Of a stretch of 64,000 nt of DNA, positions 1-11,392 are shown one piece after another. Both the position numbers and the translations under genes were made by a program. The stretch comes from Kappaphycus alvarezii (Eukaryota; Rhodophyta; Florideophyceae; Gigartinales; Solieriaceae). How positions within the stretch are numbered: the stretch's first letter is position 1; each line of letters opens with the position of its first letter. The notes beneath the pieces are model-generated. The model searched no databases, was not told the DNA's origin, and was given only the letters and a program-made list of their open reading frames with translations. The stretch spans positions 62,001-126,000 of the forward strand of contig NADL03000185.1 in NCBI GenBank assembly GCA_002205965.3. Direction: 5' to 3'.

Positions 1-2
1 AC

Positions 3-366
3 CTTCGCCCCTCCGCCCCCATCACCAAAACCCGCCCCTCTCGCCACTTGAACGTCCTTGCGCTTGCTTCATATGGCCCGACGGACGTAGACGACTACCT
101 GCGACGCCAGACTAAGAAAAAGATAATGGAGTTCGTCCGCAAACTCTTCGTTGAGGATGAGGCCGAAGAGATACCTGAGGGGCAGGGGTGGGATGTCGAG
201 AGGAGCTGGGGAGATCTTCGAGGTGTGGGCAGCCCCGGAATTGGTCTACGAGGTTAACGACGAGGAGGACGAAGAGAATCATGAGGAAGATGACAGGGAT
301 GAGAATGAGGACAAGGATGAGGACGAGGATGAGGACAGGGAGGCATGGGAAGTGTTTGAATTGTGA
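3..366 (+). pseudogene. C-terminal fragment of an unrecognised host gene family, copy 1
   Basis: The frame is open from base 3 to a stop at 255-257 and enters from outside the window, so no start can be chosen. The segment LNVLALASYGPTDVDDYLRR followed by EFVRKLFVEDEAEE aligns with the fragment at 7193-7456 (INALPL..RPTEYED..., FVEEMEE) and with the one at 3669-4122 (YLRK..., FVKEPEEEG). This is my own comparison within the window. After about base 180 a strongly acidic tail of D and E residues continues in the next frame to a stop near 366. That suggests a frameshift, or a purine-rich tract that happens to stay open. I do not recognise the family. The segment before the match contains a P-S...S-R pattern also seen in the other copies. 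The function is unknown. Confidence 0.45.
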
Positions 367-3300
367 TATGTATGGAACAAGTGTACCGACGATGGAATCG
401 GATGGGGATATTTTAGTAGTTTAGATATCTCCGGATAGAGAGTTATGAGCCGTTCGCAAATTTGTGGGGACTGCTTGGGCAGCATAGATATTTTAGAGGA
501 GTTGTTTGGATCTTATCTAGAGAACGGGAAATAAGAGGACCGCATTGATTGTTAGTTTCTTATGTATCCTTTGTTTAGAGTATATCGTCCACACAAAGTG
601 TTTTTATGCATTTCTGGTATCTTCTGTAGTTTTGTTCGGACTTTAGGGATAGCCAAAAGTCTATATAAGCTGAGTAAACTGCTTCCTCGTGGAGATGTCA
701 AGCAAGTTCGCAGACAACTTCAAGGCCAGTCCCAAATAGTTAGGAAGTTGAGAGTCAACTACGGACCCAAGATACATTTTTCTTATGCCGATCGCAGAGC
801 ATCAGTGGTAGACCCTGCCCCTTTTATACTTGCTTGTAGCCCTCTCAACTCTCTTCCATATACATCCCTCTTTTTTCGTTCAACTATACAACGGTAGCAC
901 TTTTTTTCGCTTGCTACACCTCCCTCTTGGGGTAGTTGATTCTGAGTATCTCTTCTTCCGACGATTTACACCTATTACAGTTACGATATAGGTCTAAACT
1001 ACAACTTAAATTTCAATCAGCTTATCGTTTTTAAGATAATATACAGCAGACAATTTATTTGAGTCTTATTGGATGTCATAATTGTTCATTTATATAATAA
1101 GCAATTATTTTTAATTTATTTTCACTGATAAATACATTTGAGGGGGAAACTTTTGGGCGTTCAACTGTTTGGAAAGAATGATAATTTTCCATACCCCAAT
1201 GGTGGGGAGCTAGGAAATTTGTTTACTGGGTGGTTTAGAAGAGGAGGAAAACGGATAATATTTTAAGGGTGAATACGAGGGGCTCATTAACTCTAGCAGA
1301 TATGCAGGTTGTAGACTCTCAGGAGTTTTTTGGTTTGAAAGGCGAGTAGTTTACTGCTAGACTGTTAATCACCTGTCCTGTTACAGTCAACTGGCAAAAA
1401 AACCAATCATGCCAAGCAATTGAGTAAATATCTCCACATTTTCCTCAATACAATCACCATTTGATTTGACCCTATACAAGCCAGCTTATCTGTCAATGTA
1501 AATAAAAACACGCGATATGTTTTTTCCAGCTGACTATTGATGATGTAACTGATATTTTTGCCCGAAAGAAGGGACCGCGAGGGCTGGGGAGACGGGGGAT
1601 TTTAAAATTATATGCAAAATAAGCGAAGAAACCAAACAGAATAATCCCTGAAACTAGAATCCAGATTAAAATGCGAAAGAGATTACTCGAAACCACATCA
1701 GACATACAAAGGGGATTAGTGGCGTGGGCTTAATGTGAATTGTGCAAAGTTCTTGAGTACTATGAATGTTCACGTAAACCATGTGTCAGGATGTATTATA
1801 CAAGTAATAGAGTGTTTCAATCGACAATAAAGTAGCTACTAGTCCATAACGCAAGCAAGAAGCCTCGGAGGTGACCATCAACCCCACACATGGTTGCAGG
1901 AGAACTGCCACCAACTTATAACACTAACGATCGGGCCACCCTATTATTGTGAAAAAAGCACAAAAAAGTTAATTTATAAGCGTAGAGATAGGGACGGGGA
2001 AGAGCCTGTATCTCTACGATAATCTAGTCAAAAGCCTTGATAATTTCGAAGATTTTCCGTTGCCTGCGATCAACTTCTTATAGTGGTTGACGGTTTTAGT
2101 CCTGAGATGAGAAAGGGCTAGCAAGTTCACGAAAATGAAACGAGAGTAATCTGTACCATCGGTAACGCCAGATAGCATAAAATCTGGCATTGTCTTTTGT
2201 TCTACTTTCTATCGGGGATCAGTAGCAGGATCGCTTCCGCCAAGGCTGATATAATTACACAGAAAAGTGACTTTTTTGTAGTGTCGGACGATTCGCTGTG
2301 GGCCTTATTTGCAGTGGATGAGATGATCGCCATAGACTTTCAAGTTTTCTGGACACCAGGCCCTCTGAACTGGAATTTTCGGGTTAAACAATAGGGCTTG
2401 ATAGAATTATTGAATCTATATCGAGATATTTAAAGTGCAAATGGCGTTCTTCAAAACAGTTATCGAATGAAAGCATTTGAGACGCAAACTTTCAAAATAA
2501 TCTTTACGTGAAATGCAGATTTCGTTGCGTATTAAAATGATATTGATATGTAGAGTAGGTGTAAATGAGCTGAGTGAAGGCTCTTGACTAAGAAGCAGGA
2601 TTATCTCTAGTTGCTAAGTGCGGCCTGGGTTTCTGCGTAGATAGCCAATTCAGTAAATACAAAGTGCAGTCACCACCCAAATAGCTAATTTTTATTGAGA
2701 GCGAGAGGCTAGAAAGGCTGCTGCAGTGACGCCTTTGGCAGAAGTAAGGCCGATCCCTAGAGTTCTTTATTTTGTCTTCGATGGGTTTGAGCTGTAGCAC
2801 TAACTCCCTGAATAATTATTTTCGAAGCAGTCTCCTTCAAATATTCTCATAAGATGCTATAACAGATATTCCAAGTATGTAGCTCCTTGAATTGACGTAT
2901 AAAAGCGATAAATGTACACATTCCTTCGTATTAGAGTTAAAAGAAAACTAGAAGAGATATATTTCATTAGATCAATTTGAAAAATACCTGGTGATAGGGT
3001 TAGGTATTCCAGGATAATATCCCGAAAGCCAACTATTCAAAAACAGAGTTATCCGATGCCACAGTAGTGACATTTTGGTATATATATGGCAATACGAAGG
3101 AAAGCCTACAGAAGATTTTAGAAGGAACAGGATGTACCCATTATGCTCGGTGAATAAAAGGTGTAGTTCTTTGGTCGTAAATTGGCTCTCAATTGTATAA
3201 TTTTGTATCTTCACTTGAAGTTTTTCCCCGAAATTGCTTGACCCTTTATGGAGGAAAAGATTTAATCAAACAACATGGACTTTTCGGTTCGCTCTTAAGT

Positions 3301-3668
3301 CTCAAACATATACAAAATGCCATTCAATGTATTCAAGGGAATTTGGTGAACCTGAAAGACTAAAATAATTTACTTTCTGGATGAAAATGTGCACATCTGC
3401 ACCTCAAATCCTCCATCTTCATGGTTGGAATCAAAATTCTTCCAAAATATGCATAACTCAAGAAAATACTCCAAAATCCATTTGAAAACCTCACGATAGT
3501 AAATAGCCTCCGCTTATGCATCTATATTTTCTAATCCTTCTTAATAGCGCTTAAAATCCAATCCAACCCCAACTAAATTCTAGAGACTTCAATCATATTC
3601 ATATTCTTTTTTCCGTGATACACAGCAATTCGCCCCCTATTTTACACCAATAGCTCCAACGGGTCTGC
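367..3668. other. AT-rich intergenic DNA, no supported gene
   Basis: Both strands carry only short open frames without family-like composition. A 111-codon frame at 562-897 (+) has mixed hydrophobic and basic content but no motif and no relative in the window. I saw no LTR, no X repeat and no tandem repeat here. It may hold the 3' flank of the gene fragment at 3-366. Confidence 0.5.
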
Positions 3669-4122
3669 CTAGTCACCCTCATATTCAGATACCTCCACAC
3701 CAACTTGAGACTCTTCTGGGTCCCCTATTGCCCCTTCTTCCTCCGGTTCCTTCACAAATTAATTACGAATTAGTTCCCGAGCATGTTCCAGGCCCATCTT
3801 CCTGAGGTATTTCTCGTATCATGTTGCCCATTTTAGCCACCAAAGCAATGCCACTGATGAGATACAGGGCTCTGAATGAGTTTCTGATGGTGAAGGACGG
3901 GCAAAAGTGGCCCATACTGACAGGAATGTGAGGATGTCTGCATTTGAGATGACTGGGTGGTTGGTGGTAGATGTGATTCTTCAACAAATTCGCTATAGCA
4001 CTTTGACTAAGATCGTATGTTCGGTATCTTTCAAGGTTTTGGTCGAAATTAAGAAATGAAAGGCAATGTCGTCGCTTTGAATTTGGATGAATTTGGGAGC
4101 AAAAATAGGCTTCATAAAACAT
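3669..4122 (-). pseudogene. Fragment of the unrecognised host gene family, copy 2
   Basis: The minus strand is open from 4122 to a stop at 3763. Near 3932-3830 it contains HIPVSMGHFCPSFTI followed by S-x-R-A and IALV, matching the fragment at 7193-7456 position by position (H, M, F, P-S, T-I, S, R-A, L). Homology then moves to another frame: YLRKMGLEHARELIRN, an in-frame TAA, then FVKEPEEEG and an acidic tail ending at the stop 3669-3671. This tail aligns with the KKIMEFVRKLFVEDEAEE region of copy 1. A frameshift plus a stop shows that it is broken. The upstream residues (4122-3935) are rich in F, L and I and may be non-coding. The family is not recognised. The R-E-S-R-like pattern recalls fungal 2EXR-type proteins, but that is only a guess. 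Confidence 0.45.
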
Positions 4123-5253
4123 AGGAAATGAATTTCAAGGGAGATAAGAATCAAGATTCTAATCATCAATTTTGGAAGAAAACGTAGGACGATTGGTTTC
4201 AAAATGAAGATGTAAAGTACAAAAAATCTAGGAATGAAGAGATCAGACATTTGCATAAAGCACTTGTTTCCTATCAACAACATGAATGCAGTATTACGGT
4301 ACAAAAAAGGACCAAAAAGCAAAAAGACGTTTTGGAAAAACGATGCGACCAATGGCAATAAATAGTAATTTAAGGTCGTTGCGGGACCAGTGCGGTTAGG
4401 TATAAAAGAATTCGATGCCGTTAAGAAACCGGAGGACGAAAAAAAAGTACGGAAGGGTTTAGTTTTGGATGATGACGTTCCTCTTATCCGGCGCTTTGGT
4501 CTCTAAGGGGGCCTAAAAGATGAAAAGGCAAATAAATCGCTTCCAAAGTCGTTCAAAAGAACAGGTAAAGGTCAAGCGTAATGAATAGAGCCTTACTATC
4601 ACGGAAACTACAGCGTTAGATTACATAGGACAAAACGAACCTTTGTGAGCGTTTTCATAGCTCTAACAGCTATATTACAAGCAACTTCCGTTACCACACC
4701 ATATGCGTGTAGGTAACATCCTTTGAGTATGAAGATATCCTCCAAGTATGGAGATATTCTCCAAGTATGGAAATAGGAATTTCCACGAATATTACCTTTC
4801 CGAGAAGCAATACAGTCAGAAGCTGAGTTCCATTAGTTCCTGACTCTACTTTCACAGTACTGTAGAAATTGTCTGGTTATCATCCATTTGTCTTTTATAA
4901 CGAATGAATCCCCGGTGTTCCCATGTATTCGGAAATTAGGTGTAAACTTTTCTCTATCCATGAAAACAGAACATTGCATATCCAAAGACATAGATGGAAA
5001 CCCGTTGTGAGCTTGATACAAAAAAAAGCAAGGAGGAAAGAATTCTCAGAATTATATATCCTACGAAAATATGTTGCGAGCGACAAAAGTGCTACGAAGT
5101 TATAGTTTTCGGAACAAAAATGGTTGAGACAGAGCATCAAAGGAATAGAGGCGAGAATAGAAGGACAGGTTCTACCATCTCGGCTCAGTTAGTAACGTCA
5201 AAAGATATGATTCTAAAGAACTATTTTGACTTTCACCTTCTCATTTTTTTTTG
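4123..5253. other. AT-rich intergenic DNA, no supported gene
   Basis: No coding signal that I can defend. A 121-codon minus frame at 3993-4358 is mostly F, L and I and reads like AT-rich non-coding DNA. The stretch contains the short 19-bp tandem repeat listed separately and ends where X copy A begins. Confidence 0.5.
4722..4777. repeat. 19-bp tandem repeat, about three units
   Basis: Units start at 4722, 4741 and 4760. The clearest is TCCAAGTATGGAGATATTC; the first and last differ from it at a few positions. Confidence 0.7.
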
Positions 5254-6740
5254 ATGGAAATTGGATTGGGTGGTGTGAATTTGCTGGCCGGATGAAGTTA
5301 CGGGATTGGCTACCCAGAATGTATTCGGTACTATAATATTAAGACCTTAAGTACAACCTACAACAACTCGCTTGCTCACTGCATCCATTTAAAAATCCTA
5401 TAAACTGAATAATTTCGGCAGATTGATATATATATTGCTACGGTAATAATGCTCATTAGGTGCATTTTAGAACTGCTTCCAAAGTTTTCAAATTCGTGTA
5501 AAATAGTTGGTCCAGGACACACATCCATACAGTGCCTTATTTTGCCAACATACTGGAACCAAATTCGCAAATGGAACGGAGTTCAAACTCATACAAATTA
5601 AAAAATATGATGGAGGTTCTGGGAGACAGCCAAAGCGGCAACTAGGCTGCACATGTCATTAGAATTCTCATACGTATTATAGAAAAAAGTCGCTTCCTTA
5701 ATGCAGCCGGAGCATGGGGCCAGACAATCCGTGATCATAACTACACTCCTCATATGTATTATTGAATCAAATATTTGTTTCGGGATGAAGATGGAGGATG
5801 CAGCCGGACAAATCGAAATCACAACGACGCACCCATAAATATAGTAGAATCACATAAGTTTCGGGATGCAGCCGGCAGATACAGCTGAATAACCTGTAAT
5901 TATAAATAGAAACCTCATACGTATTATAGAACCATATATCTGATTCAGTATGCAGCCGGAGAAAACCATACATAATATAGATTCAAGTATCTCTTTCGTG
6001 ATGCAGCCAAGAATTAAAAGGACTGATGCAGGCATAGATTGAAGTAGTGCAATGCAGCTGGCGAATGCAGCCGGAATTCTACTGTACCTAGAGAAAACGG
6101 AGCGTTGCCTCCATAAAAATATTCTTATAACCGACTCCTAATGTACGCACTAAGGTACAATAAGAAGTACAGTATGAAGTACAGTTCCACACCTGACATT
6201 AGTAAAGTATCGACACCACTGCCACAGTTTCTAATCTATGCTGTACCAAGTTTACATCACATACACGAGAGCTAATATCTACACGTGTACATACCTTCTG
6301 CATACTTCTTATGCTCTTTACTCCTCACCCACTTACAGTACCCTTACCTACATAAAATCACGCCAAATACAAAATTCTGTCTTCAAAAGTAGCTCATAAT
6401 CAACCCTTACACCGTTACAGTCATTAAATGTCTATTCCACCACCCAATAGAATTGAATCATTTGAAATTTCAGTCAGTGACGTTGCAGGAAGTAATCTAC
6501 AGCCCAGGGAACTATGGGTCAAATTCCACTTGTCAACATTTATGCAAAATATGCATAAATTGTTGACTCCTCGAAATAGCCCTTTTATCCCCGGAAACTT
6601 CACAACTTCCTCCAAATCTGCATCCGGGTCAGCTTTCACACCACAGGTTTCCACGTAGACACGTGGAGGATGCATGATGCCTCTTATGAGGCTTGTCACC
6701 GTGGTGGGGGTCATATGATCATCTCACCAACCTAACGACA
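5254..6740 (+). mobile_element. X element copy A (diverged, left inverted repeat missing)
   Basis: This stretch aligns along its length with X copy B. It starts with the segment around GCCGGATGAAG and CCCAGAAT, continues through CTTAAGTAC, then a zone with several copies of TGCAGCCGGA (5703, 5802, 5862, 5951 and 6067), and ends with the right inverted repeat (CCCTTACACCG near 6403 to CATCTCACCAA near 6730). The left inverted repeat is absent, so the copy is 5'-truncated. It is more diverged than B and probably older. No transposase frame is visible. Confidence 0.6.
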
Positions 6741-7192
6741 TTTTGCTGCATTTGAAATTGTCTCCCAGCTTACTTTTCCTAATAGAAGTCGTTGGTAAGT
6801 CGTATTTTATGCGCCGCTCGCCTAAGACTTAATTTTCAAACAACTAAATACCATGAAATTCAGCCATAGGAGTTTATGGATGAAAAAGGCAAACGTTATT
6901 TATTTTCAGAATCAAAATCTACAGGTAACCACCTAAAAGCTTTTTTTGGAGAAAGAAGCAACTCCTTCAAAAATTTATACTACAGAAGTAGTCCCTAAAA
7001 ATTCTTTCGAATGGCCCAAAATAATGTATAGCCTCCTCCGGCATGACAATTTCCTCCAATCTCTCGTCCCTCCCCTAAACCGTTGCTCCAATGGCAGAAG
7101 AGGATTCTGAGGCTACGATCAAACACTCACAAGTATATATATGTTTTGGTCCGCTCAGTGGCACAAGAGAGCCAGCGCATGTGGCTCAGTGG
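6741..7192. other. Intergenic DNA, nothing recognised
   Basis: AT-rich, without supported frames. At 7178-7200 the text TGTGGCTCAGTGGTTAACGC resembles a tRNA A box, but no matching B box follows. Confidence 0.45.
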
Positions 7193-7456
7193 TTAACGCT
7201 TTAAAACATCCTCCACGCCGATCCCTTGATCCTTTAGTTCCTCCATCTCCTCCACAAATTGACGGTGAGCCCACTCCCAAACGTGTTCTACGTCCATCAT
7301 TATGCGGGAGTCCTCGTACTCAGTTGGCCTATTGAAGATTAAAGGCAGGGCGTTGATAGGTCGATGGGCTCTGGATGACTCGTTTATGGTGAGGGACGGG
7401 CTAAAATCGGTCATGTTGGGGACAAAGTGTGTGGGTCTATGGATTGCTTGATGCAA
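7193..7456 (-). pseudogene. Fragment of the unrecognised host gene family, copy 3
   Basis: An 87-codon minus-strand frame ends at 7193-7195. Residues around 14-45 (F-S-P-S-L-T-I, E-S-S-R-A, I-N-A-L-P-L, R-P-T-E-Y-E-D) match copies 1 and 2, and the C-terminal VWEWAHRQFVEEMEELKDQG aligns with EFVRKLFVEDEAEE of copy 1. It has the least damaged reading frame of the three. The upstream region (7460-7800) is open but not recognisable as coding, and there is no clear start. It may be a short remaining 3' exon or a truncated copy. Neighbours are intergenic DNA and X copies, so it probably marks an old host locus split by transposons. The function is unknown. Confidence 0.5.
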
Positions 7457-8429
7457 GCGGTTTTGCTTCCACGAAGTTTATTTTTAACATAAATAGAGAA
7501 TATTTACGGTAATTTTCACCCCCTTAGTAGAGATAAAACTGCGGGGTGATGTCGCAGTATTGTATTTGAATGCATCTCTGGAAAATAAAACTCCTGTTTT
7601 ACTAAATACGGGAGCTTATTTTTGGAAGGAAAATCGTGAAAGAAAACTAAGAAGATTGGTTTAAATAAGGGAGGCCAGGAATGGATCTCAGGATGATGGA
7701 AACAGTAATTTTTCGGAAAGGACTGATATTTTCCAAAAGAGCTCATCGCAAATGGCGTTCTAGCGGCCGTTTTGGAGATATAGAGAACTAAAGCGATCAA
7801 GAAGAGAGGCCAATAAGAACCATGAAGACAAAAATGACAGTAGGACCGATATAGCAGGTGAGAGAAGAGAAAAAGTATATATATAAGGGCGTAAATTTGA
7901 ATAGATGGTCTTCACGGGGGCGTGGTTACTCCTTTACTACTTTCTCTGAATAAATGTTTGAGGTGATCTGGATTATCTGGATTAATTTTGGATATAGTCA
8001 AATATTTCTTCAAGAGGGAGAGAATTGAGGTGATTCAATGAAAAGGTATGATCGGTTAAGACTTAGAATATCCTACAGGGTTGCCAGTAGTACCTTTTAA
8101 GTTTCCGTAAAAAGACAGCTTAAGGCCGGCCAGTAGTCAAGCTGCGTAGGACATGACGGCAGTGGGAGCGTGCCTCTAATTACACTACCACTCGGGCCCT
8201 ACCATAGGCCTCCATCGTTCTCACGGCCACGTTCCGCGGACGTAGGTTTGCACCATATAAGCGTCTATTAGACGACCTCCAAGAATCGGTATAGGGACAG
8301 CTCGAGCCCACCTCTCATGAAAATTGCAAAAAAAAGATTCATATATTCTATGCTTTGGAAACACAGTCGAATTAAGGGAAGTGAGCGGAATAAACGTTTG
8401 GCCCTTTCTGTGGGATGGCGACCCTGGAT
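7457..8429. other. Intergenic DNA left of X copy B
   Basis: No supported gene. Minus-strand frames at 7516-7800 and 8221-8429 are open but match nothing I know; the second is cut by the left end of X copy B at 8430. The TATATATAAGG text near 7878 is AT-rich and could be a promoter, but no gene follows it. Confidence 0.4.
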
Positions 8430-8856
8430 TTGTTATTGAGTTGGCAAGACCATACCATGACCCCCACTCGGTGCCATGCCTCATAAGAGGCATGAGCCGT
8501 CTTCCCCATGTATATTTGTACACGTGTGGGTTGACGGCTGACCCCAAGGTATTTCGGAAGAAATCCAAAGTTTCCGGGAACCAAAGAGCGATTTTAAGGG
8601 TTCGGCGATTTATGCAAATTTTGCATAAAATTTTGACATGTGGAACTTGACCCATTGTTCCCTAGGCTATAGATTGCTTCCTGCAACCTCATTGGCTGAT
8701 AGGACAAATACTTCAATTCTAATGGCTAGTGTGATACACGTGTAATGACTGTAGCGGTGTAAGGGTTGATTATGATCTACTTTCGAGGGCAGAATGTTAT
8801 TTATGCGGAAATTATACGTAGAGTTGGGTACTGTGATTTTGTGAGGAGTATACTGT
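8430..8856 (+). repeat. Left inverted repeat of X copy B
   Basis: It pairs with 9771-10209. Matching landmarks include GGTGCCATGCCTCATAAGAG, TATGCAAATTTTGCATAAA, TGCAACCTCATTGGCTGATA, ACACGTGTAAT and GTAGCGGTGTAAGGG. It contains the hairpin GCCTC-ATAA-GAGGC. Confidence 0.7.
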
Positions 8857-9245
8857 TCGGGAAATAAAAAGGGAATCGGAAAGATTGAGGTACTTTGCTG
8901 GACGGATGAAGTCGTGGGCTTTGCTGCCCAGAATTTATTTGGTACTCTAAACTTCTGACCTTAAGTACAGCCCACAACTACTCACTAACCCACTCTGTCC
9001 ATCAACAAAATCCCCTGAACTGAGTCATTTGAGCGGATTCAAAGATATTTGCCCAGTAATAACATTTAGTAGGGGAATTTTTAGAACTGCTTCCAAAGCT
9101 GTCAAATTTGTGTAAACAGTTTGGCCCAATACACACATCAATACAGCACCTCATTTTTGCAAACTCATCGGAAGCGAATTCCGCTGTCCCCAGAAAAACG
9201 GGCTCAATCCGTCATACGTATAAAAGATTCACATAACTGGTTTTC

Positions 9246-9530
9246 GGATGCAGTCGGACAGAACATGATCATAGCTAGAAACGTCGTACATATTATAGAA
9301 TCATATAACGGAATCTGGATACAGTCAGACAATCCCTAATCATAACTAGAAACCTCATACGCATCATAGAATCATGTAACCGATTTTGGATGCAGTCGGA
9401 CAATCCTTAATGATAACTAGAAACCTCATACGCATCATAGAATCATGTAACTGATTTTTGGATGCAGTCGGACAAGTCTTAATGGTAACTAGTTTCCTCA
9501 TACACAATATAAAATCAAATACCTCTTTCT
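9246..9530 (+). repeat. About 72-bp tandem repeats inside X copy B
   Basis: Units begin with GGATGCAGTCGGACAA or a variant at 9246, 9317, 9388 and 9460 (spacing 71-72 bp). Each continues with ACTAGAAACCTCATACG-type text and ATAGAATCATGTAAC. The same repeat occurs in inverse orientation in copies C, D and E. Confidence 0.75.
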
Positions 9531-9770
9531 AGGAGTCATGACAGTATGGCCAAAACAGTCTCTTTCTGTACGAACGCAAGTACAGTAAGAAGTACAGTAC
9601 TAGGTACGGTACAATGTACAGTACGAAGTAGAGTTCCTCATGCGGCAGTAGTACAGTATGTGTACACCACTGCATCAAAGGTTTCTATTCTTAGCTGTAA
9701 CACGTGTACATCACATACACAGCTGCCACCACATAAACATGTACATACCATACCTCAGAATATCTCTCGT

Positions 9771-10209
9771 ACAGTGCAGTACATTAGATTCCTCACCCAC
9801 TTACAGTACCGTACCATACAAATAATCACCCCAAAAACAACATTCTGTCCTCTAAAATAGCCCATAACCAGCCCTTACACCGCTACAGTTATTACACGTG
9901 TAACATTCTAGCCAATTAAATTGAAGGACTTGATCTATCAGCCAATGAGGTTGCAGGAAGTATAATATATAGCCTGAGGAGCAATGGGCCAAGTTCCACT
10001 TGTCAAAATTTATGGAAAATTTGCATAAATCGCTGACCCCTCAAAATCGGCCTTCCGTCCCAGGAAACTTTGGATTTTTACCGAAAAGCCGTAGGGTAAG
10101 ACTTTAGTCCGCACATGTACAAGAATACACGTGGGAGACACCTCATGCCTCTTATGAGGCTTGGCACCGATGTGAGGGTCATTTGATCGTCTCGCCAAAT
10201 CAATAACAA
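9771..10209 (-). repeat. Right inverted repeat of X copy B
   Basis: Reverse-complement partner of 8430-8856, with a few substitutions and small indels. Both tips end in the TTGTTATTGA motif. Confidence 0.7.
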
Positions 10210-10950
10210 GATATTCTGAGGTAAGATATGTACACGTGTACGTGGTGGCAATTGTGTATGTGACGTACAACTGATACAGCCAAGAGTAGAAAACTTTGCT
10301 GCAGTGGTGTACACTTACTGTGCTAGTGCCAAATGAGGAACTGTACTTCGTACTGTAGTTAGTACTGTGTCTATTTTTGTACTTCTTACTGTTCTTGAGT
10401 TCGTACAGTAGGAGTCGGTTATGAGAATACTGTCATGACTCCTAGCACATTTGAACTTATATTATGCATGAGAATTCTAATTATGAGTATGATTTTGTCC
10501 GGCTGTATCCAAAATCAGTTATGTGATTCTATAATACGTATGAAGTTTCAATCTATGATTATTTTTTGTCCAGGTGCATCCAAAAGAGTTATATGATTGT
10601 GGTATACGTATGACGGATTGAGTCCATTATTTTGGCATAGGGAAATTCGGTTCCGATGAGTTTGCAATATAAGGTGCTGTATTGATGTATGTATTGGGCC
10701 CAACTGTTTACATAAATTTGAAACCATTGGAAGCAGTTCCAAATATGCTCTTAATTAACGTTATCACTGAGCCAATATCTTTAAATTTTCTCAAATGACT
10801 CAGTTTCTAAGATTTTTCTAGTGGACGCAGTGATTTAGCGAGTAGGTGTAGGTTGCACTTAAGGTAAGAAAATTTTATACCCCAGTAAATTCTTGGCAAC
10901 CGAGCCCACAACTTCATCCACCCAGCAAAGTACTTAACCCCATCCAACTC
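10210..10950 (-). mobile_element. X element copy C (inverted, truncated)
   Basis: This is the reverse complement of the interior of copy B. It begins at ATTCTGAGG (copy B has CCTCAGAAT near 9752), passes through GTACACGTGTAC, then three repeat units with GTCC-x-GCTGTATCC or GTGCATCC, CGGTTCCGATGAG and CTTAAGGTA, and ends near CCCAGCAAAGTAC. Both inverted repeats are missing. Because it starts directly at the right tip of B, the two copies form an imperfect large palindrome. Confidence 0.6.
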
Positions 10951-10955
10951 CAATG

Positions 10956-10968
10956 TGCTATGGGCCCA
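10956..10968 (+). other. Possible primer-binding site of F2
   Basis: TGCTATGGGCCCA resembles the F1 site GGTTATGGGCCCAG and, like it, contains the complement of the initiator tRNA-Met anticodon loop (GGGCCCAUA). Two changes near its 5' side weaken the pairing. Confidence 0.4.
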
Positions 10969-11392
10969 CTTCAACGCCGTATCTATCTCTGAATCCCGCA
11001 AGTCGCCGTGTGTTGTTGCGTTGTTTCACTTTGTCTATCTCAGTGTCTTGTTTATGTCTACTCGTTCTGGTAAGCTTTTTGAATAATTCTATTCCATTGC
11101 ACATCGAAGTTATTCTCTTTGCAACTTTTGGTTGGTGTAAAGACTCATAATACAAAAAGCTGATGCTGACGATAACTGCCGATTTTGTTCTTTCTTTTGC
11201 TGTGTTGTGCTAGAATCGGATTTAGCCTTGGTGACCCGAGTGCTCAGGGCTGCGATTGTTAGGAGTTTGGCATCTATTGGGAGGACAGGTGTGGCATAGA
11301 TCGAAGAACTCGAGCCAAAAGGACCGCCACCGAAAACGCTCGCGCTTCTCTCGTCTAAGGAAAGGTATAGGATCCCTTGTAAGTCAGTACCT

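Larger units (their letters stand above)
8430..10209 (+). mobile_element. X element copy B, best copy; long-TIR non-autonomous element
   Basis: The two ends are inverted repeats of each other over about 430 bp (8430-8856 and 9771-10209). The outer tips are TTGTTATTGAGTTGGC on the left and the complement of GCCAAATCAATAACAA on the right. The interior of about 0.9 kb carries four tandem units of about 72 bp (9246-9530) and a segment of short GTAC-rich motifs (9580-9760). No frame resembles a transposase, so the element would depend on another element's enzyme. The flanks GAT (8427-8429) and GAT (10210-10212) could be a 3-bp target duplication, but the case is weak. The superfamily is not assigned. 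Confidence 0.65.

Noticed and set aside
562..897. 111-codon open frame on the plus strand
   Set aside because: No motif, no relative in the window and ordinary AT-rich composition; probably chance.
7178..7250. tRNA-like A box (GTGGCTCAGTGGTTAACGC)
   Set aside because: No GGTTCGANNCC-type B box at the expected distance and no cloverleaf that I can fold; it also overlaps the end of a gene fragment.
8221..8655. 144-codon minus frame covering the left end of X copy B
   Set aside because: It runs from intergenic DNA into the X inverted repeat, so it cannot be one ancient gene. The part outside X is too short to judge.
9246..9530. Regular 72-bp repeats that might suggest a CRISPR array
   Set aside because: The whole unit is repeated, with no unique spacers, the units are inside a transposable element with inverted repeats, and the DNA is eukaryotic.
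10010..10314. Open frames inside the X inverted repeats that look conserved between copies
   Set aside because: Similar frames arise in both orientations from the inverted repeat itself and contain no transposase motif.
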